Notes under the pieces: generated by a model
What the model was told of the DNA's origin: nothing
The model's input: the letters and a program-made list of their open reading frames with translations, nothing else
The model's database searches: none
Shown: positions 9,231-18,047 of the stretch, piece after piece
Layout: each line of letters opens with the position of its first letter
Position numbering within the stretch: position 1 is the stretch's first letter
Program-made: the position numbers and the translations under genes
NCBI RefSeq assembly: GCF_008801605.1
Contig: NZ_VZPJ01000004.1
Coordinates: 310,001 to 374,000 of the forward strand
Reading direction: 5' to 3'
Source of the DNA: Pseudomonas brassicacearum subsp. brassicacearum
GTDB lineage: Bacteria > Pseudomonadota > Gammaproteobacteria > Pseudomonadales > Pseudomonadaceae
Length of the DNA: 64,000 nt

Positions 9231-10013
9231 TTATTTGCCGCTGTAAAGATTCAGATCGCCAAAGTGCTGCTTCTGGATCGAATCATAGGTGCCATCGTCG
9301 TGCAGGGCCTGGATCGCTTTATCCAACAAGGCCTTGAGCTCTGTATTGCCCTTGGCGATACCGATGGCTGTCTTGGAGGGAAGATAAGGACTCTCTACCG
9401 GAGGGCTCATTTCGTAATCAGTGCCCTGCGCTGACTTGATAAAGCCCATTTGCGCTTGAAGTGTATCCTGCAACGAGGCGTCCAGCCGCCCCGCTACCAG
9501 GTCGTAATACACCTGGTCCTGGTTCTGGTAGGACTGGATTTTTACGCCGGCCTTGTCCAGCACGGCCTTGGCGTAGGCTTCCTGGATGCTGCCCTGAAAG
9601 TAGCCAACCGTTTTGCCTTTGAGCGACGCCACATCAGCGCTCAGGCCCGACCCTTTCTTGAACACGTAGGAGGTGAACCCGGAAAACAGCTCGTTTGAAA
9701 AATCGATGGCTTTTTCGCGGGTGGCCGTCACGGTCATGGATGACAGGATCCCGTCGAACTTGCCGGCTCTGAGCCCCGGAATCAGGCCATCAAAATCGCT
9801 TTCCACCCATATGCATTTGACTGAAAGCTTGGCGCAGATCGCGTTACCCAAATCAATATCAAATCCCTTGAGGCTGCCATCTGCTGCCTTGGACTCAAAC
9901 GGCGCATAGTTGGCATCCACGCCGAAGCGCAAGGTGGAATATTCTTTGGCCGACACTGCACTCGTGCACAACGCCAAGCACGTAATCAAGTACAACTTTT
10001 TTAGCGAAATCAT
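9231..10013 (-). CDS. Periplasmic amino acid binding protein (HisJ/AotJ type)
   Basis: A 260-residue solute-binding protein, first gene of the importer operon. MISLKKLYLITCLALCTSAVSA is a signal peptide, followed by the family start LRFGVDANYAPFESKAADGS and GFDIDLGNAICAKL. AGGGA sits well placed before the ATG at 10013; the frame to 10058 is too long. The family binds lysine, arginine, ornithine, histidine or other polar amino acids. A 46-bp element shared with the homoserine dehydrogenase promoter lies about 120 bases upstream, suggesting co-regulation with that operon. Confidence 0.9.
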   Translation of the reverse strand: MISLKKLYLITCLALCTSAVSAKEYSTLRFGVDANYAPFESKAADGSLKGFDIDLGNAICAKLSVKCIWVESDFDGLIPGLRAGKFDGILSSMTVTATREKAIDFSNELFSGFTSYVFKKGSGLSADVASLKGKTVGYFQGSIQEAYAKAVLDKAGVKIQSYQNQDQVYYDLVAGRLDASLQDTLQAQMGFIKSAQGTDYEMSPPVESPYLPSKTAIGIAKGNTELKALLDKAIQALHDDGTYDSIQKQHFGDLNLYSGK

Positions 10014-10135
10014 AAGTACATCCCTAGATATTGTAGTTGGATTAAGGGCAGTAAACATCTGACAGCGTTAAACGTGACACTCATTATTATTTACCAAGGC
10101 CAGAGCCTCGACTTGAACATTACCCGAGTGTCGCG

Positions 10136-10181
10136 ACTTTACGAATATGGCAAACTGAACGTTATCACGAGCAAAATGCTC
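10136..10181 (-). promoter_or_regulatory. 46-bp control element, copy A (ABC operon)
   Basis: 43 of 46 positions match the copy at 14417-14462. Read on the minus strand it opens with the inverted repeat GAGCA-TTT-TGCTC and continues through AACGTTC to TTTGCCATATTCGTAAAG. It lies between the sugE-like stop and the binding-protein gene. A local Lrp protein is the obvious candidate to bind it (inference). Confidence 0.75.
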
Positions 10182-10186
10182 GCCTT

Positions 10187-10504
10187 TCAAGCAGACACGA
10201 GCTTCATCATTAACAAACCACTGACAATCAAGACAGCCGCCACGATCCGCAGCAGCGTGGCGGGTTCACCCATGAAGAAAATACCCGCCGCAAACGCACC
10301 CACCGCGCCGATGCCGGTCCAGATGGTATACGCCGTACCCAACGGCAAACTCTTCATCGAGAACGATAACAACGCAAAACTGGCGATCACCGTGACAAAT
10401 GTAATGACCGTTGGCACTAATCGGGTAAACCCTTCAGATTGTTTCATCGAAAAAGCCCAGACCACTTCAAACAGCCCTGCAACAATCAAACTTACCCAAG
10501 CCAT
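10187..10504 (-). CDS. SMR-family small multidrug/guanidinium exporter (SugE-like)
   Basis: A 105-residue protein with four membrane helices, starting MAWVSLIVAGLFEVVWAFSMKQSEG; the conserved membrane glutamate is in FEVVWA (residue 14). The sequence is closest to SugE/Gdx-type SMR proteins, which exchange guanidinium or quaternary ammonium compounds for protons. GGGAG lies six bases before the ATG at 10504. No guanidine riboswitch pattern is visible upstream. SMR pumps of this subclass act as homodimers in the inner membrane. Its link to the amino-acid genes around it is unclear. Confidence 0.85.
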   Translation of the reverse strand: MAWVSLIVAGLFEVVWAFSMKQSEGFTRLVPTVITFVTVIASFALLSFSMKSLPLGTAYTIWTGIGAVGAFAAGIFFMGEPATLLRIVAAVLIVSGLLMMKLVSA

Positions 10505-10564
10505 AAGCAACTCCCAAGCAACAAACAGACAGTTCGTATAGACACAATTAACACATCAATCTTA

Positions 10565-10592
10565 TTAAAAAGACCCCCGCAAGCACGGGGGT
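10565..10592 (-). terminator. Rho-independent terminator after the PLP-enzyme gene
   Basis: Read on the minus strand, ACCCCCG and CGGGGGT pair around a six-base loop (10573-10592) and are followed by TCTTTTTAA. It would end the homoserine dehydrogenase operon before the SMR gene. Confidence 0.8.
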
Positions 10593-10638
10593 AAAGACGG
10601 GTTGACCAAACCCTGGTTGCGTGACGCCTGTATTCAAA

Positions 10639-11841
10639 TCAGTTGAATGTCGCATCCAGCGCGAACGTAATATCCTTGATCAAGTCATCTGGATCTTCCA
10701 GCCCAACAGAAAAACGCAAATGACCGTACTGGCGGAACTCTTCAGGGTACTTGTCAAAGCCACCCCGCCCTTCTGCGCCCACGTGCACGATCAGCGATTC
10801 GTCATGCCCTAATGAAACAGCCGATGTGATGATGCGCAGGTTCGAAACAAAGCGGTTCTGGGTGTCGGGATCGCCTTCTACTGCAAAGGCCATCACGGCC
10901 CCATACCCCTTGCCCGCAAATTGCCGACGCGCCAACTCGTGCTGCGGGTGGGAAGGCAAACCTGGGTAATAGACGTAGGCAATCCGATCGTCGCCTTCCA
11001 GAAACTGGGCCAACTTTTCGGCCGTGTTCAGCAACTGCGTCAAGCGCAATGGCAACGTGACTGAACCGCGCATGATCATCCACGCATTGAACGGGGAAAT
11101 GGTCGCGCCTAGGTCAACCAACGCATCATTCTTGATCTTGTTGATCAACTGATTGGAGCCGATCACCACCCCACCCATGGCATCACCATGACCATTGATG
11201 TACTTGGTCAGTGAGTGAATGACGAAGTCGACACCGTGCTCACTGGCACGGAAAAAAGGAGGAGGAGTGAATGTCGCGTCCACAGAGATAAGCGCGCCAT
11301 GCGCATGGGCAATCTCAGCCAGCGCTGCAATATCTGCGACTTTGGTGGTCGGGTTGGCGATCGTTTCGGTATGGATCAGCTTGGTATTGGGCCGAATGGC
11401 GTTACGCACCAACTCCAGGTCCCCGACGTCCACGAACGTTGCTTCAATACCGTAACGTTCAGGCAGGAGTTCTGCGAAAAGCCGCCAGACCGCCTGGTAG
11501 GTGATGTCGCTGACAATGACGTGGTCGCCACTTTTCAAAAATGAAAAAAACACCGAGTGCAAAGCCGCGACACCGGTCGCGAATACCACCGCGTCGCCAC
11601 ATCCCTCAAGGGCTGCGAGTTTCTTCTCAAGGCAGACTTGGTTGTGGCCTTGATTGCGCGTGTACACAAGACCATCCGGGCTGGACCAGTCCATGGTCGC
11701 CGGATCTTCAGGCAGGAGATAGGAGTTTGCCATGACCAATGGCGTGCGGACGGCGCCACTGGTGACATCCGCGACATTCCCGCCATGAACAGCCAGTGTC
11801 GCTGCAGATAATGTCGAAAGATTGTGCTTATCGGGGCGCAT
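10639..11841 (-). CDS. Cys/Met-metabolism PLP enzyme (gamma-lyase/gamma-synthase family)
   Basis: A 400-residue fold-type I PLP enzyme of the cystathionine gamma-synthase / methionine gamma-lyase family. Visible marks are YTRNQGHNQVCLEKKLAALEG near 60-80, the DATFTPP motif with the PLP-binding aspartate, and the Schiff-base lysine in HSLTKYINGHGD. Such enzymes act at the gamma-carbon of homocysteine, methionine, O-acyl-homoserine or homoserine-derived substrates. It is the last gene after homoserine dehydrogenase and the aldehyde dehydrogenase, so a C4 amino-acid substrate fits. The exact reaction (elimination or replacement) cannot be told from the sequence. Confidence 0.88.
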   Translation of the reverse strand: MRPDKHNLSTLSAATLAVHGGNVADVTSGAVRTPLVMANSYLLPEDPATMDWSSPDGLVYTRNQGHNQVCLEKKLAALEGCGDAVVFATGVAALHSVFFSFLKSGDHVIVSDITYQAVWRLFAELLPERYGIEATFVDVGDLELVRNAIRPNTKLIHTETIANPTTKVADIAALAEIAHAHGALISVDATFTPPPFFRASEHGVDFVIHSLTKYINGHGDAMGGVVIGSNQLINKIKNDALVDLGATISPFNAWMIMRGSVTLPLRLTQLLNTAEKLAQFLEGDDRIAYVYYPGLPSHPQHELARRQFAGKGYGAVMAFAVEGDPDTQNRFVSNLRIITSAVSLGHDESLIVHVGAEGRGGFDKYPEEFRQYGHLRFSVGLEDPDDLIKDITFALDATFN

Positions 11842-11892
11842 GTCGATTCCTCTTTATTGTTGTGTGATTCGTACTTGAGTCGAGCGAGTTGT

Positions 11893-13311
11893 TTAGCTTC
11901 CACTCACACCGTTAATACAAATGACCTTGGGTTGCGTCATATCCTCATAAGCGAAACGCACGCCCTCACGACCCATGCTCCCGTACTTGAAACCGCCGAA
12001 AGGCATTGCATCAAAGCGATAATCGGAAGAGTCGTTGATCATCACCCCGCCCGCCTCCAGTCGTTTAGCGGCAGTCATTGCAACGTTCAGATTGCTGGTG
12101 AAGATCCCGGCATGCAGGCTGTATTCGGGTTCGTTAGCCAGCGTCAATGCCTCATCCAGAGACGCAACGCTTTGAAGGATGACAACCGGACTGAACACTT
12201 CCTCGCACCACAACTTGCAATGGCGGTTGACGCCTTCCAGCACAGTGGGGGAATAGAGCGAACCAATGCGTGTATTGCCAGACAACAAGGTGGCACCTTG
12301 GGCAATGGCGTCATTTACCACCTCTTCGGTACGCTTGGCTGACGCCTCGGTAATCATGGGCCCTACGTCCGTCTGCTCATCAGCAGGGTTGCCTACGATC
12401 AACTGCCGGGTCTTTTCAACAAAGCGCGTTTTGAAGACTTCGTAGAGAGGGGCCTCGATGAGGATCCGCTGAGTACCGATGCAGTTTTGACCTGCCGCCC
12501 AAAAAGCCCCTGACACGCAGGAGTCGACGGTTTCAGCCAAATCACAATCGGCCATCACGATGACTGGTGCATTACCGCCAAGGTCCATCGCCAGTTTCTT
12601 GAGGCCAGCTGTGCGAGCGATCTGCTCACCGGTGACAAAGCCGCCTGTGAACGACACCATGCGCACGGCACGGTGAGCAACCAGGGCCTTACCCAACGCG
12701 GCGCCGCCTGTGGCGACAGTGACGACAACCGGAGGCAGGCCCGCGTCGATCAAGCACTCCACCAGCTTGATCGCTGATAGCGGTGTGAGCTCAGACGGCT
12801 TGAGAACAACCGCATTTCCCCCCGCAATGGCAGGCCCCAATTTATGGGCGACCAGATTAAGCGGGTCGTTGTAAGGCGTGATGGCGACGATGACGCCTAA
12901 CGGTTCACGAGTGAACCACCCCTGACGGGATTCAGACCCGACATAGGCATCGAAAGGGATGACTTCACCGGCATTGCGCTTGGCTTCCTCGGCCGACAAC
13001 TTCAAGGTGTTGACGCAGCGCAACACCTCCTTTCTCGCCTGTTTCAAGGTTTTGCCAGACTCAGCAACGATCAGTCTGGCAAAGGCGTCCTTATCACGCT
13101 CAACCGAGTGTGCGGCCTTCTCCAGAATGCGTGCGCGTTCATGCCGCGGTAAATCCTTGGCAATCCGGGCCCCCAGGATGGCGGTGTCGACTATCGTGGT
13201 AGCTGACGATGCAGGTATATCTGCCACTTCACCCACCTTGCTGCCGTCAAACGGGCTGAGCACCGTAATGGCGTTATAATCAGCAGCGAGCGAGAGACTC
13301 AAGCTATTCAT
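11893..13311 (-). CDS. NAD(P)-dependent aldehyde dehydrogenase
   Basis: A 472-residue ALDH-superfamily protein. Cofactor region around ITPYNDPLN (144-152) and VVLKPSE (168-174); catalytic Cys277 in AAGQNCIGT. The usual general-base Glu of the E-L-G-G motif is Asp243 here (MDLGGNAPV). Its stop and start lie just next to the homoserine dehydrogenase gene (two bases apart), so the two are co-translated. Placed after an enzyme that can yield aspartate semialdehyde, oxidation of that semialdehyde to aspartate is an attractive role (inference). It could equally serve succinate semialdehyde or another short aldehyde. Confidence 0.85.
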   Translation of the reverse strand: MNSLSLSLAADYNAITVLSPFDGSKVGEVADIPASSATTIVDTAILGARIAKDLPRHERARILEKAAHSVERDKDAFARLIVAESGKTLKQARKEVLRCVNTLKLSAEEAKRNAGEVIPFDAYVGSESRQGWFTREPLGVIVAITPYNDPLNLVAHKLGPAIAGGNAVVLKPSELTPLSAIKLVECLIDAGLPPVVVTVATGGAALGKALVAHRAVRMVSFTGGFVTGEQIARTAGLKKLAMDLGGNAPVIVMADCDLAETVDSCVSGAFWAAGQNCIGTQRILIEAPLYEVFKTRFVEKTRQLIVGNPADEQTDVGPMITEASAKRTEEVVNDAIAQGATLLSGNTRIGSLYSPTVLEGVNRHCKLWCEEVFSPVVILQSVASLDEALTLANEPEYSLHAGIFTSNLNVAMTAAKRLEAGGVMINDSSDYRFDAMPFGGFKYGSMGREGVRFAYEDMTQPKVICINGVSGS

Positions 13312-13313
13312 GA

Positions 13314-14363
13314 TTACTTACCTGACGTGGTTTTGTGGTTGTGAATGCTCACGATGTCGGCCAGTAAGGCAAAGGCGGTTTCAAAACGACCTGCCCCCGC
13401 CCCCACCACAGTGACGGGACCGAGAATGGCCGTGTTGAACGTGATTGCGTTGGTGGCTCCGCTGACTGCTGACAGCGCGTCACCGGATGGCAACAACTGA
13501 GGACTCACCGAGGCCGAAATCGAGCCATCGCTCCGTTTCTCTGCACTGCCAATCAGCTTCCAACGGGCATTCGCTTTCGTTGCCTCGGCGACATCCTTGG
13601 CCGTGATTTCAGAGATCCCTTTGCACAAGACATCGCTTGGTTTGAGTTTTGCGCCCAGTAGTTCATTGGCGAGGATGACGACCTTCAAGCGCACATCGTG
13701 CCCTTCTACATCCGCTGTTGGATCGGCTTCGGCATAACCCAACTCCTGGGCTTTTGCGACAGCACTCGAGAAGTCCAACCCCATCTCCATGCTGGAGAGG
13801 ACAAAGTTTGACGTGCCGTTGAGGATCCCTTTGAAGCCGGTGATTTCCGAGCCTGCCAGTGACTCCTTGGCCAAACGGATAACCGGGGTTCCGCTCATGA
13901 CAGAACCTTCAAATTCAAAGCGGGCACCGGCGCTATCGGCCAGCGCCTTCAAGCTTTGTGCATGCAACGCCACAGGCCCTTTGTTGGTGGTCACGACACT
14001 GACGCCCTTCTCCAACGCCCAGCGGCAGAAGGTAGTAGCCGGTTCACCATCCACAGGATTGGTGAAGGTTGCTTCAGCCACAATATCGGCACCTGAGAAA
14101 CGGATAACGGTTTCGTTCGCCGGTTCAGCACTGCCGCCGGGTAGCGTCCTGAAGCCGCCTTTAGCAGCAGGCACTGCAGCCAATTCATGAGCATCCAAGC
14201 CGTCTTTGTTAATGATTGAGCCGAGGTAAAGGTCACTGATACCGACAATCTTCAACGTAAAACCTAACTCATCCGCCCAGCGCGAATTCTTATCGGCAAT
14301 AAGCTGAGTCAGCGCGCGGTTAACGCCACCAAAACCAAGCAACGCAATTTTGTATTCAGTCAC
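13314..14363 (-). CDS. Homoserine dehydrogenase
   Basis: About 349 residues from a GTG at 14363: an NAD(P)-binding motif [11 protein letters not shown] at the N-terminus and the homoserine dehydrogenase core with GILNGTSNF and [19 protein letters not shown]. It lacks the C-terminal ACT domain of the biosynthetic Pseudomonas enzyme, so feedback control by threonine is not expected. I prefer the GTG because upstream codons fall in a conserved control element; an ATG at 14471 would extend the protein by 36 unlikely residues. It is first in an operon with the ALDH and the PLP enzyme. In that setting it may oxidise homoserine to aspartate semialdehyde for catabolism rather than make homoserine (inference). 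Confidence 0.88.
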   Translation of the reverse strand: MTEYKIALLGFGGVNRALTQLIADKNSRWADELGFTLKIVGISDLYLGSIINKDGLDAHELAAVPAAKGGFRTLPGGSAEPANETVIRFSGADIVAEATFTNPVDGEPATTFCRWALEKGVSVVTTNKGPVALHAQSLKALADSAGARFEFEGSVMSGTPVIRLAKESLAGSEITGFKGILNGTSNFVLSSMEMGLDFSSAVAKAQELGYAEADPTADVEGHDVRLKVVILANELLGAKLKPSDVLCKGISEITAKDVAEATKANARWKLIGSAEKRSDGSISASVSPQLLPSGDALSAVSGATNAITFNTAILGPVTVVGAGAGRFETAFALLADIVSIHNHKTTSGK

Positions 14364-14416
14364 GACAGGGTTCTCATTGTTATGTTGTGGTGCTGAGATA
14401 GTAATCCGCCAACTTA

Positions 14417-14462
14417 ACTTTACGAATATGGCAAACAGAACGTTGTTACGAGCAAAATGCTC
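14417..14462 (-). promoter_or_regulatory. 46-bp control element, copy B (homoserine dehydrogenase operon)
   Basis: Near-identical to 10136-10181 (3 mismatches). It sits 54 bases upstream of the GTG of homoserine dehydrogenase and just after the Lrp gene. It carries the inverted repeat GAGCA-TTT-TGCTC at its upstream end. Strong conservation outside coding sequence points to an operator/promoter unit shared by two operons. Confidence 0.78.
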
Positions 14463-14480
14463 ACGCAACAACGCAACTTG

Positions 14481-14918
14481 CTACTTAGTGCTGGACAGCA
14501 CAAAAGAGGTCACGGTGTTCAGGACACCCGGCAACGCCGAAATTTCACTCCATACCCTGTGGATACGATCTGCATTCATCGCCTGAACCGTCAGTACGAT
14601 ATCAAGGTCGCCACTCATCACATTGCAGGAAATGACTTCAGGCATTGCACCAACGGAGCGAACAACTTCTGAATCTCGCATACGGTCTTGACGATAAACG
14701 AAGATCAATGCATTAATGGGGCCTGCATCGGCTGAGGGCATACCTTTAATAATTGTGTAGCCTCGGACATAACCATCACGTTCCAGTCGCTCAATCCGCA
14801 GCCTGACTGCATTCCTGGACAAATTAACTTTTAGGGCAATATCGTTGTGGGCCAACCGTGCATTTCGGGTGAGTTCTTCCAAAATTTTTTCATCAACTTT
14901 ATCTAAAACACGTTTCAT
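14481..14918 (-). CDS. Lrp/AsnC-family transcriptional regulator
   Basis: A 145-residue regulator beginning MKRVLDKVDEKILEELTRNARLAHNDIALKVN: an N-terminal winged helix-turn-helix (about 8-60) and a C-terminal RAM/ACT-like effector domain that usually binds an amino acid. It lies between the threonine synthase homologue and homoserine dehydrogenase, with the 46-bp element 20 bases after its stop. By position it is the likely regulator of both element-bearing operons, with an amino acid of the pathway as ligand (inference). Confidence 0.9.
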   Translation of the reverse strand: MKRVLDKVDEKILEELTRNARLAHNDIALKVNLSRNAVRLRIERLERDGYVRGYTIIKGMPSADAGPINALIFVYRQDRMRDSEVVRSVGAMPEVISCNVMSGDLDIVLTVQAMNADRIHRVWSEISALPGVLNTVTSFVLSSTK

Positions 14919-14932
14919 CTCTGGCTCCGAAC

Positions 14933-16336
14933 TTATAACGAGTGAGACTCCGTGTCTTTGGATAAGGCCTTGACCAGCGAGGTCAGCGCCCTGATGTCGT
15001 TAGCAATTGAAGTACAGTCTTGTTCGGCGACTGCAGGAGCACCGCCTGTATTCAGGTGGCCGACAATCTCCGACTTATGGGTTGCAACGCCAATCTTCGA
15101 CGGATGTGTCGTCGCCAGGCAAATCATGGGGATCAGCAAGCTGCGCCTGCTCGCACGTGCAGCGCGCAAGCCGATAGCGGTATTGGGGCTGACAAGATAC
15201 CCACTCTGTGCAAAGACCTCATGAATACAACTGAATGCGTCCGCATCGTCCACAGCCAGTGAGTCAAACAATTTGCGCGCCTCCAACCATTCACCCTGCT
15301 CTAAGTTGATGGTGCCCTCGCCTTCTAACAACTGCATATTACGAGCTACTTTTTCTCCACATCGATTTAAAATACTCCACTGCAGGCGCTCAAAATTAGA
15401 GGCTAATGAAACATTCATAGTGGGCGTTCTGGTCGTACGAATCTCATTTCGACTGTACAGATTTGATTGGAGAAAGTTATGCAATCCGGCGTTAGCATTC
15501 GTGGCAACGATTAGCTGTCGGATGGGCAGCCCCATTTGCTTGGCAATATAACCAGCGTACAGGGCGCCAAAATTCCCAGTCGGCACACTGAAAGCAACCT
15601 CTCTTTTAGGCGCGCCGAGCTGAAGAGCGGAATAAAAATAGAAGGACAGGTGCGCGAGTATGCGAACCCAATGCACTGAGTTGAACGAAATAAGATACTG
15701 CTGCGCATCATTATTTTGTTTCAGGAACTGCTCACACAAACGATGACAATCAGAATAATCTCCGTCGACCGCAATGTTGACAACATTTCCTTCGTCCTTA
15801 CTCAGTAAACGTCGGCGATCCTCCATGGTTAAACCCTTGGCGGGATGTAACACCAACACAGTAACGCCCTTCATTCCCGAAAATGCTTTTATTGCAGCAA
15901 CCCCTGTATCTCCGCCTGTACAACCTACCATCAGCGTTTTCTTTCCAAACTTCAGCAAATCGTGATTGATAAAGCGAGACATCAATTGAAGGCCAAAGTC
16001 TTGATAGACGCCTGACGGCCCATGAAACAACTCGAGTATCCACTCGTTACTTGCTGTCTGGTACAGCGGTGTCACTGCGTTGCTTTTAAAACAATCAAAG
16101 GTCTCCTCAAGCATCCGGGACAGCTGACCTTGCTCGATCCAGCCCCCCAAAAATGGCTCGATTACATAGCGAGCCAATTCATGAAAGGGCAACCATTCGA
16201 GCTTTGAGAGTTCCTCCTTTTTGAAGCGAGGCACCTTGTGGGGCACGTACAAGCCACCGTCAGGCGCGTACGACCCCATCAGCACCTCGCTGAAATCGAA
16301 TGTTCTACCAGGGGTCCGTGTGCTGACGTACTTCAT
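14933..16336 (-). CDS. Threonine synthase homologue lacking the PLP lysine
   Basis: A 467-residue protein of the threonine synthase family, starting MKYVSTRTPGRTFDFSEVLM (the family start YxSTR) with ELFHGPSG and GCTGGDTGVAA. Threonine synthase converts O-phosphohomoserine to threonine with PLP. The family motif is HGPTxxFKDFG, its lysine forming the Schiff base. Here the matching position reads VYQDFG, with Gln112 from a CAA codon at 16001-16003. Without that lysine normal PLP chemistry is not expected. The frame is otherwise intact, so it may be a pseudo-enzyme or a repurposed homologue. The Lrp gene follows 14 bases downstream. I use the ATG at 16336; a TTG lies 18 bases earlier. Confidence 0.82.
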   Translation of the reverse strand: MKYVSTRTPGRTFDFSEVLMGSYAPDGGLYVPHKVPRFKKEELSKLEWLPFHELARYVIEPFLGGWIEQGQLSRMLEETFDCFKSNAVTPLYQTASNEWILELFHGPSGVYQDFGLQLMSRFINHDLLKFGKKTLMVGCTGGDTGVAAIKAFSGMKGVTVLVLHPAKGLTMEDRRRLLSKDEGNVVNIAVDGDYSDCHRLCEQFLKQNNDAQQYLISFNSVHWVRILAHLSFYFYSALQLGAPKREVAFSVPTGNFGALYAGYIAKQMGLPIRQLIVATNANAGLHNFLQSNLYSRNEIRTTRTPTMNVSLASNFERLQWSILNRCGEKVARNMQLLEGEGTINLEQGEWLEARKLFDSLAVDDADAFSCIHEVFAQSGYLVSPNTAIGLRAARASRRSLLIPMICLATTHPSKIGVATHKSEIVGHLNTGGAPAVAEQDCTSIANDIRALTSLVKALSKDTESHSL

Positions 16337-16442
16337 GATCCAAGACACCCTCAAGCCATTTCCGAGCGGGCCACCTGCAAGGTGGGGCTCTGTTGGAGTT
16401 CAATGCGGCGGCGTTAATCGCCTTTGATGAAGCTTCATACCA

Positions 16443-16475
16443 TTGACTATAAAAGTCAATATAGTGACTATTATA
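16443..16475. promoter_or_regulatory. AT-rich inverted-repeat operator, copy 1
   Basis: TTGACT-N5-AGTCAA (16443-16459) overlaps AGTCA-N6-TGACT (16454-16469). The core AAAGTCAATATAGTGAC differs at one position from a site at 18797-18813. It sits between the divergent threonine-synthase homologue and the DinB gene, probably over their promoters. Confidence 0.65.
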
Positions 16476-16585
16476 TCTCGCCAACGGTATTCCGCTCCGT
16501 TGCACGCCCCCCCTTTGTCCCAGCTCCTGTGATGTGCCAAGGGCCGACGACGCTTAGAAAGACGCTTAGAAAATGGGAGAACGCC

Positions 16586-17068
16586 ATGTGTGCCAAAAAC
16601 CTGCTGCACTCGCTTTATCAGTACAAGGCATGGTCTGAGGAGGCGCTATTCCGGTGCTTGAAAGCACCCATTGCACAGTCCTTCCCTGTGGAAATGGAGA
16701 AGGCCTGTTATTGGCTCAGGCACATCAATATTGTGGACCAGTTGTTCATCGCCAGACTGCAAGGTAAACCGGAGGAATTTGACGACGTTGTCACTGAGCA
16801 AAGGCAAGACTTTCGTCAGCTGGAAGAGGCATTCACAAAGGCAAATCAGTGGTTTGTTGACTACACAAAATCAGTCACCGCAGCGGAGCTGTCTGACCCG
16901 GTGGCATTTATCTTCAAGGACGGCAAACCCGGCAACATGACCAAGGAGCAAATCCTTGCTCATGTACTTTCTCATGGCCTGCAGCATCGAGGCGCTGTTG
17001 GCACAATCCTGCCAAGGGACATTCTGGAGGGGCACCAGGATCATTTCACAACGTTTTTGAAGCTGTAG
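16586..17068 (+). CDS. DinB-family protein
   Basis: A 160-residue four-helix-bundle protein of the DinB/YfiT type. Three histidines in positions typical of the metal site can be seen: RHINIVDQLF near 45, and HVLSHGLQHRGAVG near 132-145. The family often binds a divalent metal, and some members are bacillithiol- or mycothiol-dependent transferases; Pseudomonas members are mostly uncharacterised. GGGAGA precedes the ATG at 16586 by five bases, which rules out the longer frame from 16424. It is divergent from the threonine-synthase homologue and shares its AT-rich control region. Confidence 0.82.
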   Translation: MCAKNLLHSLYQYKAWSEEALFRCLKAPIAQSFPVEMEKACYWLRHINIVDQLFIARLQGKPEEFDDVVTEQRQDFRQLEEAFTKANQWFVDYTKSVTAAELSDPVAFIFKDGKPGNMTKEQILAHVLSHGLQHRGAVGTILPRDILEGHQDHFTTFLKL

Positions 17069-17078
17069 ATATTGGGAC

Positions 17079-17109
17079 TTCTGCCTCACCCACCAAGGGT
17101 GAGGCAGAA
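17079..17109. terminator. Strong bidirectional hairpin
   Basis: TTCTGCCTCACCC and GGGTGAGGCAGAA form a perfect 13-bp stem around ACCAA. It lies between the converging ends of the DinB gene and the DapA-family gene and could stop both transcripts. No long T run. Confidence 0.7.
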
Positions 17110-17124
17110 CATCCCTGTCAACAT

Positions 17125-18018
17125 TCAGCTCAATTCAAGCGCCTGAATCACCGCAGCAATTTGCTCTCGTCCTTCCCCGGCGATGGTTCTGAGCGGCAGG
17201 GGTAGACTCGGAGAGTGAGTAAACCCGAGAAGCTCCGCCGCTGTTGCTATCACTCGAAAGCTACCGCCAAATTGCCTGAACAAAGCCCAGAGCGGCTTCA
17301 ACGATTCAGAAAGGCGCGCGGCTTCAGCGGCGTCCCCTGACAATGCAGCTCGCGTGATTGCGAGCGCTGTGTTGGGGAACAAACCGCCCATGACGGAGTA
17401 CCAGGCATCGCAGCCGGCATTCATGCCAATAGCCGCTAACGCATCGCCGCTTATTCCGATCGTCACGTGGCTCGGAATCAATTTTCGCAGACGTACCACG
17501 CGCTCCCTGGCCAGGTGCGGCGCGTCGGGGACGCCCGGAATTTTGATTGATCTGACGTTGGGTAACTCCGCGATACGCCCATGTAACTCATCGGTAAAAT
17601 CGAAATGGGTGGTACCCGGATTGTCATAGACACATAGCGGGACTGAGACGTTGGCCGAAACCATTTCGTACATCGAAAAAACATCGTCCTGAGTCAGTTT
17701 TTGATACGACACGGGTGGCAGCAATAAGGCTTTGACTCCCACGGCTTGCGCATCCTCGGCCAGCAGCAAAACGTCGCGTGTACGCAGCGCTCCGATGCTC
17801 ACCATCACAGGCACACCCTCCGCCGCCTCTACCACCAACTGCGCAACTCGAGAACGTTCGGCGCGAGAAAGATACGCATAACTTCCGGTGGATCCGAGAG
17901 CCCCGATGGAATCTACTTTCGCCGCCACCAGTTGCTGCACAAGACGGGTAAAAGCATTTTCGTCCACCCCTCGCTCATTCATAGGTGTCAGAGGAAATGC
18001 ACTAAGGCCGGTAAACAT
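17125..18018 (-). CDS. DapA-family (dihydrodipicolinate synthase-like) aldolase/lyase
   Basis: A 297-residue TIM-barrel protein. Family marks are GALGSTGSYAYL near residues 38-49 (phosphate/carboxylate loop), the Tyr of CVYDNPGTTHF (about 133) and the Schiff-base Lys of SIKIPG (about 160). The superfamily joins or splits pyruvate and an aldehyde: dihydrodipicolinate synthase, N-acetylneuraminate lyase, hydroxy-oxo-acid aldolases. AAGGAG eight bases before the ATG at 18018 selects that start over GTG/ATG at 18027/18024. It is downstream of the B3/B4 protein gene on the same strand (30 bases apart). With aspartate semialdehyde enzymes nearby a related substrate is possible, but not shown. Confidence 0.85.
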   Translation of the reverse strand: MFTGLSAFPLTPMNERGVDENAFTRLVQQLVAAKVDSIGALGSTGSYAYLSRAERSRVAQLVVEAAEGVPVMVSIGALRTRDVLLLAEDAQAVGVKALLLPPVSYQKLTQDDVFSMYEMVSANVSVPLCVYDNPGTTHFDFTDELHGRIAELPNVRSIKIPGVPDAPHLARERVVRLRKLIPSHVTIGISGDALAAIGMNAGCDAWYSVMGGLFPNTALAITRAALSGDAAEAARLSESLKPLWALFRQFGGSFRVIATAAELLGFTHSPSLPLPLRTIAGEGREQIAAVIQALELS

Positions 18019-18047
18019 CGTCATCACTCCTTGCAGTGGCTTGTCGA

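Noticed and set aside
10505..10564. Guanidine riboswitch upstream of the SugE-like gene
   Set aside because: The leader is short and I found neither the ykkC core nor paired ACGR hairpin loops.
14364..14471. Longer N-terminus for homoserine dehydrogenase
   Set aside because: The extra codons coincide with the conserved 46-bp control element and give no family-like sequence.
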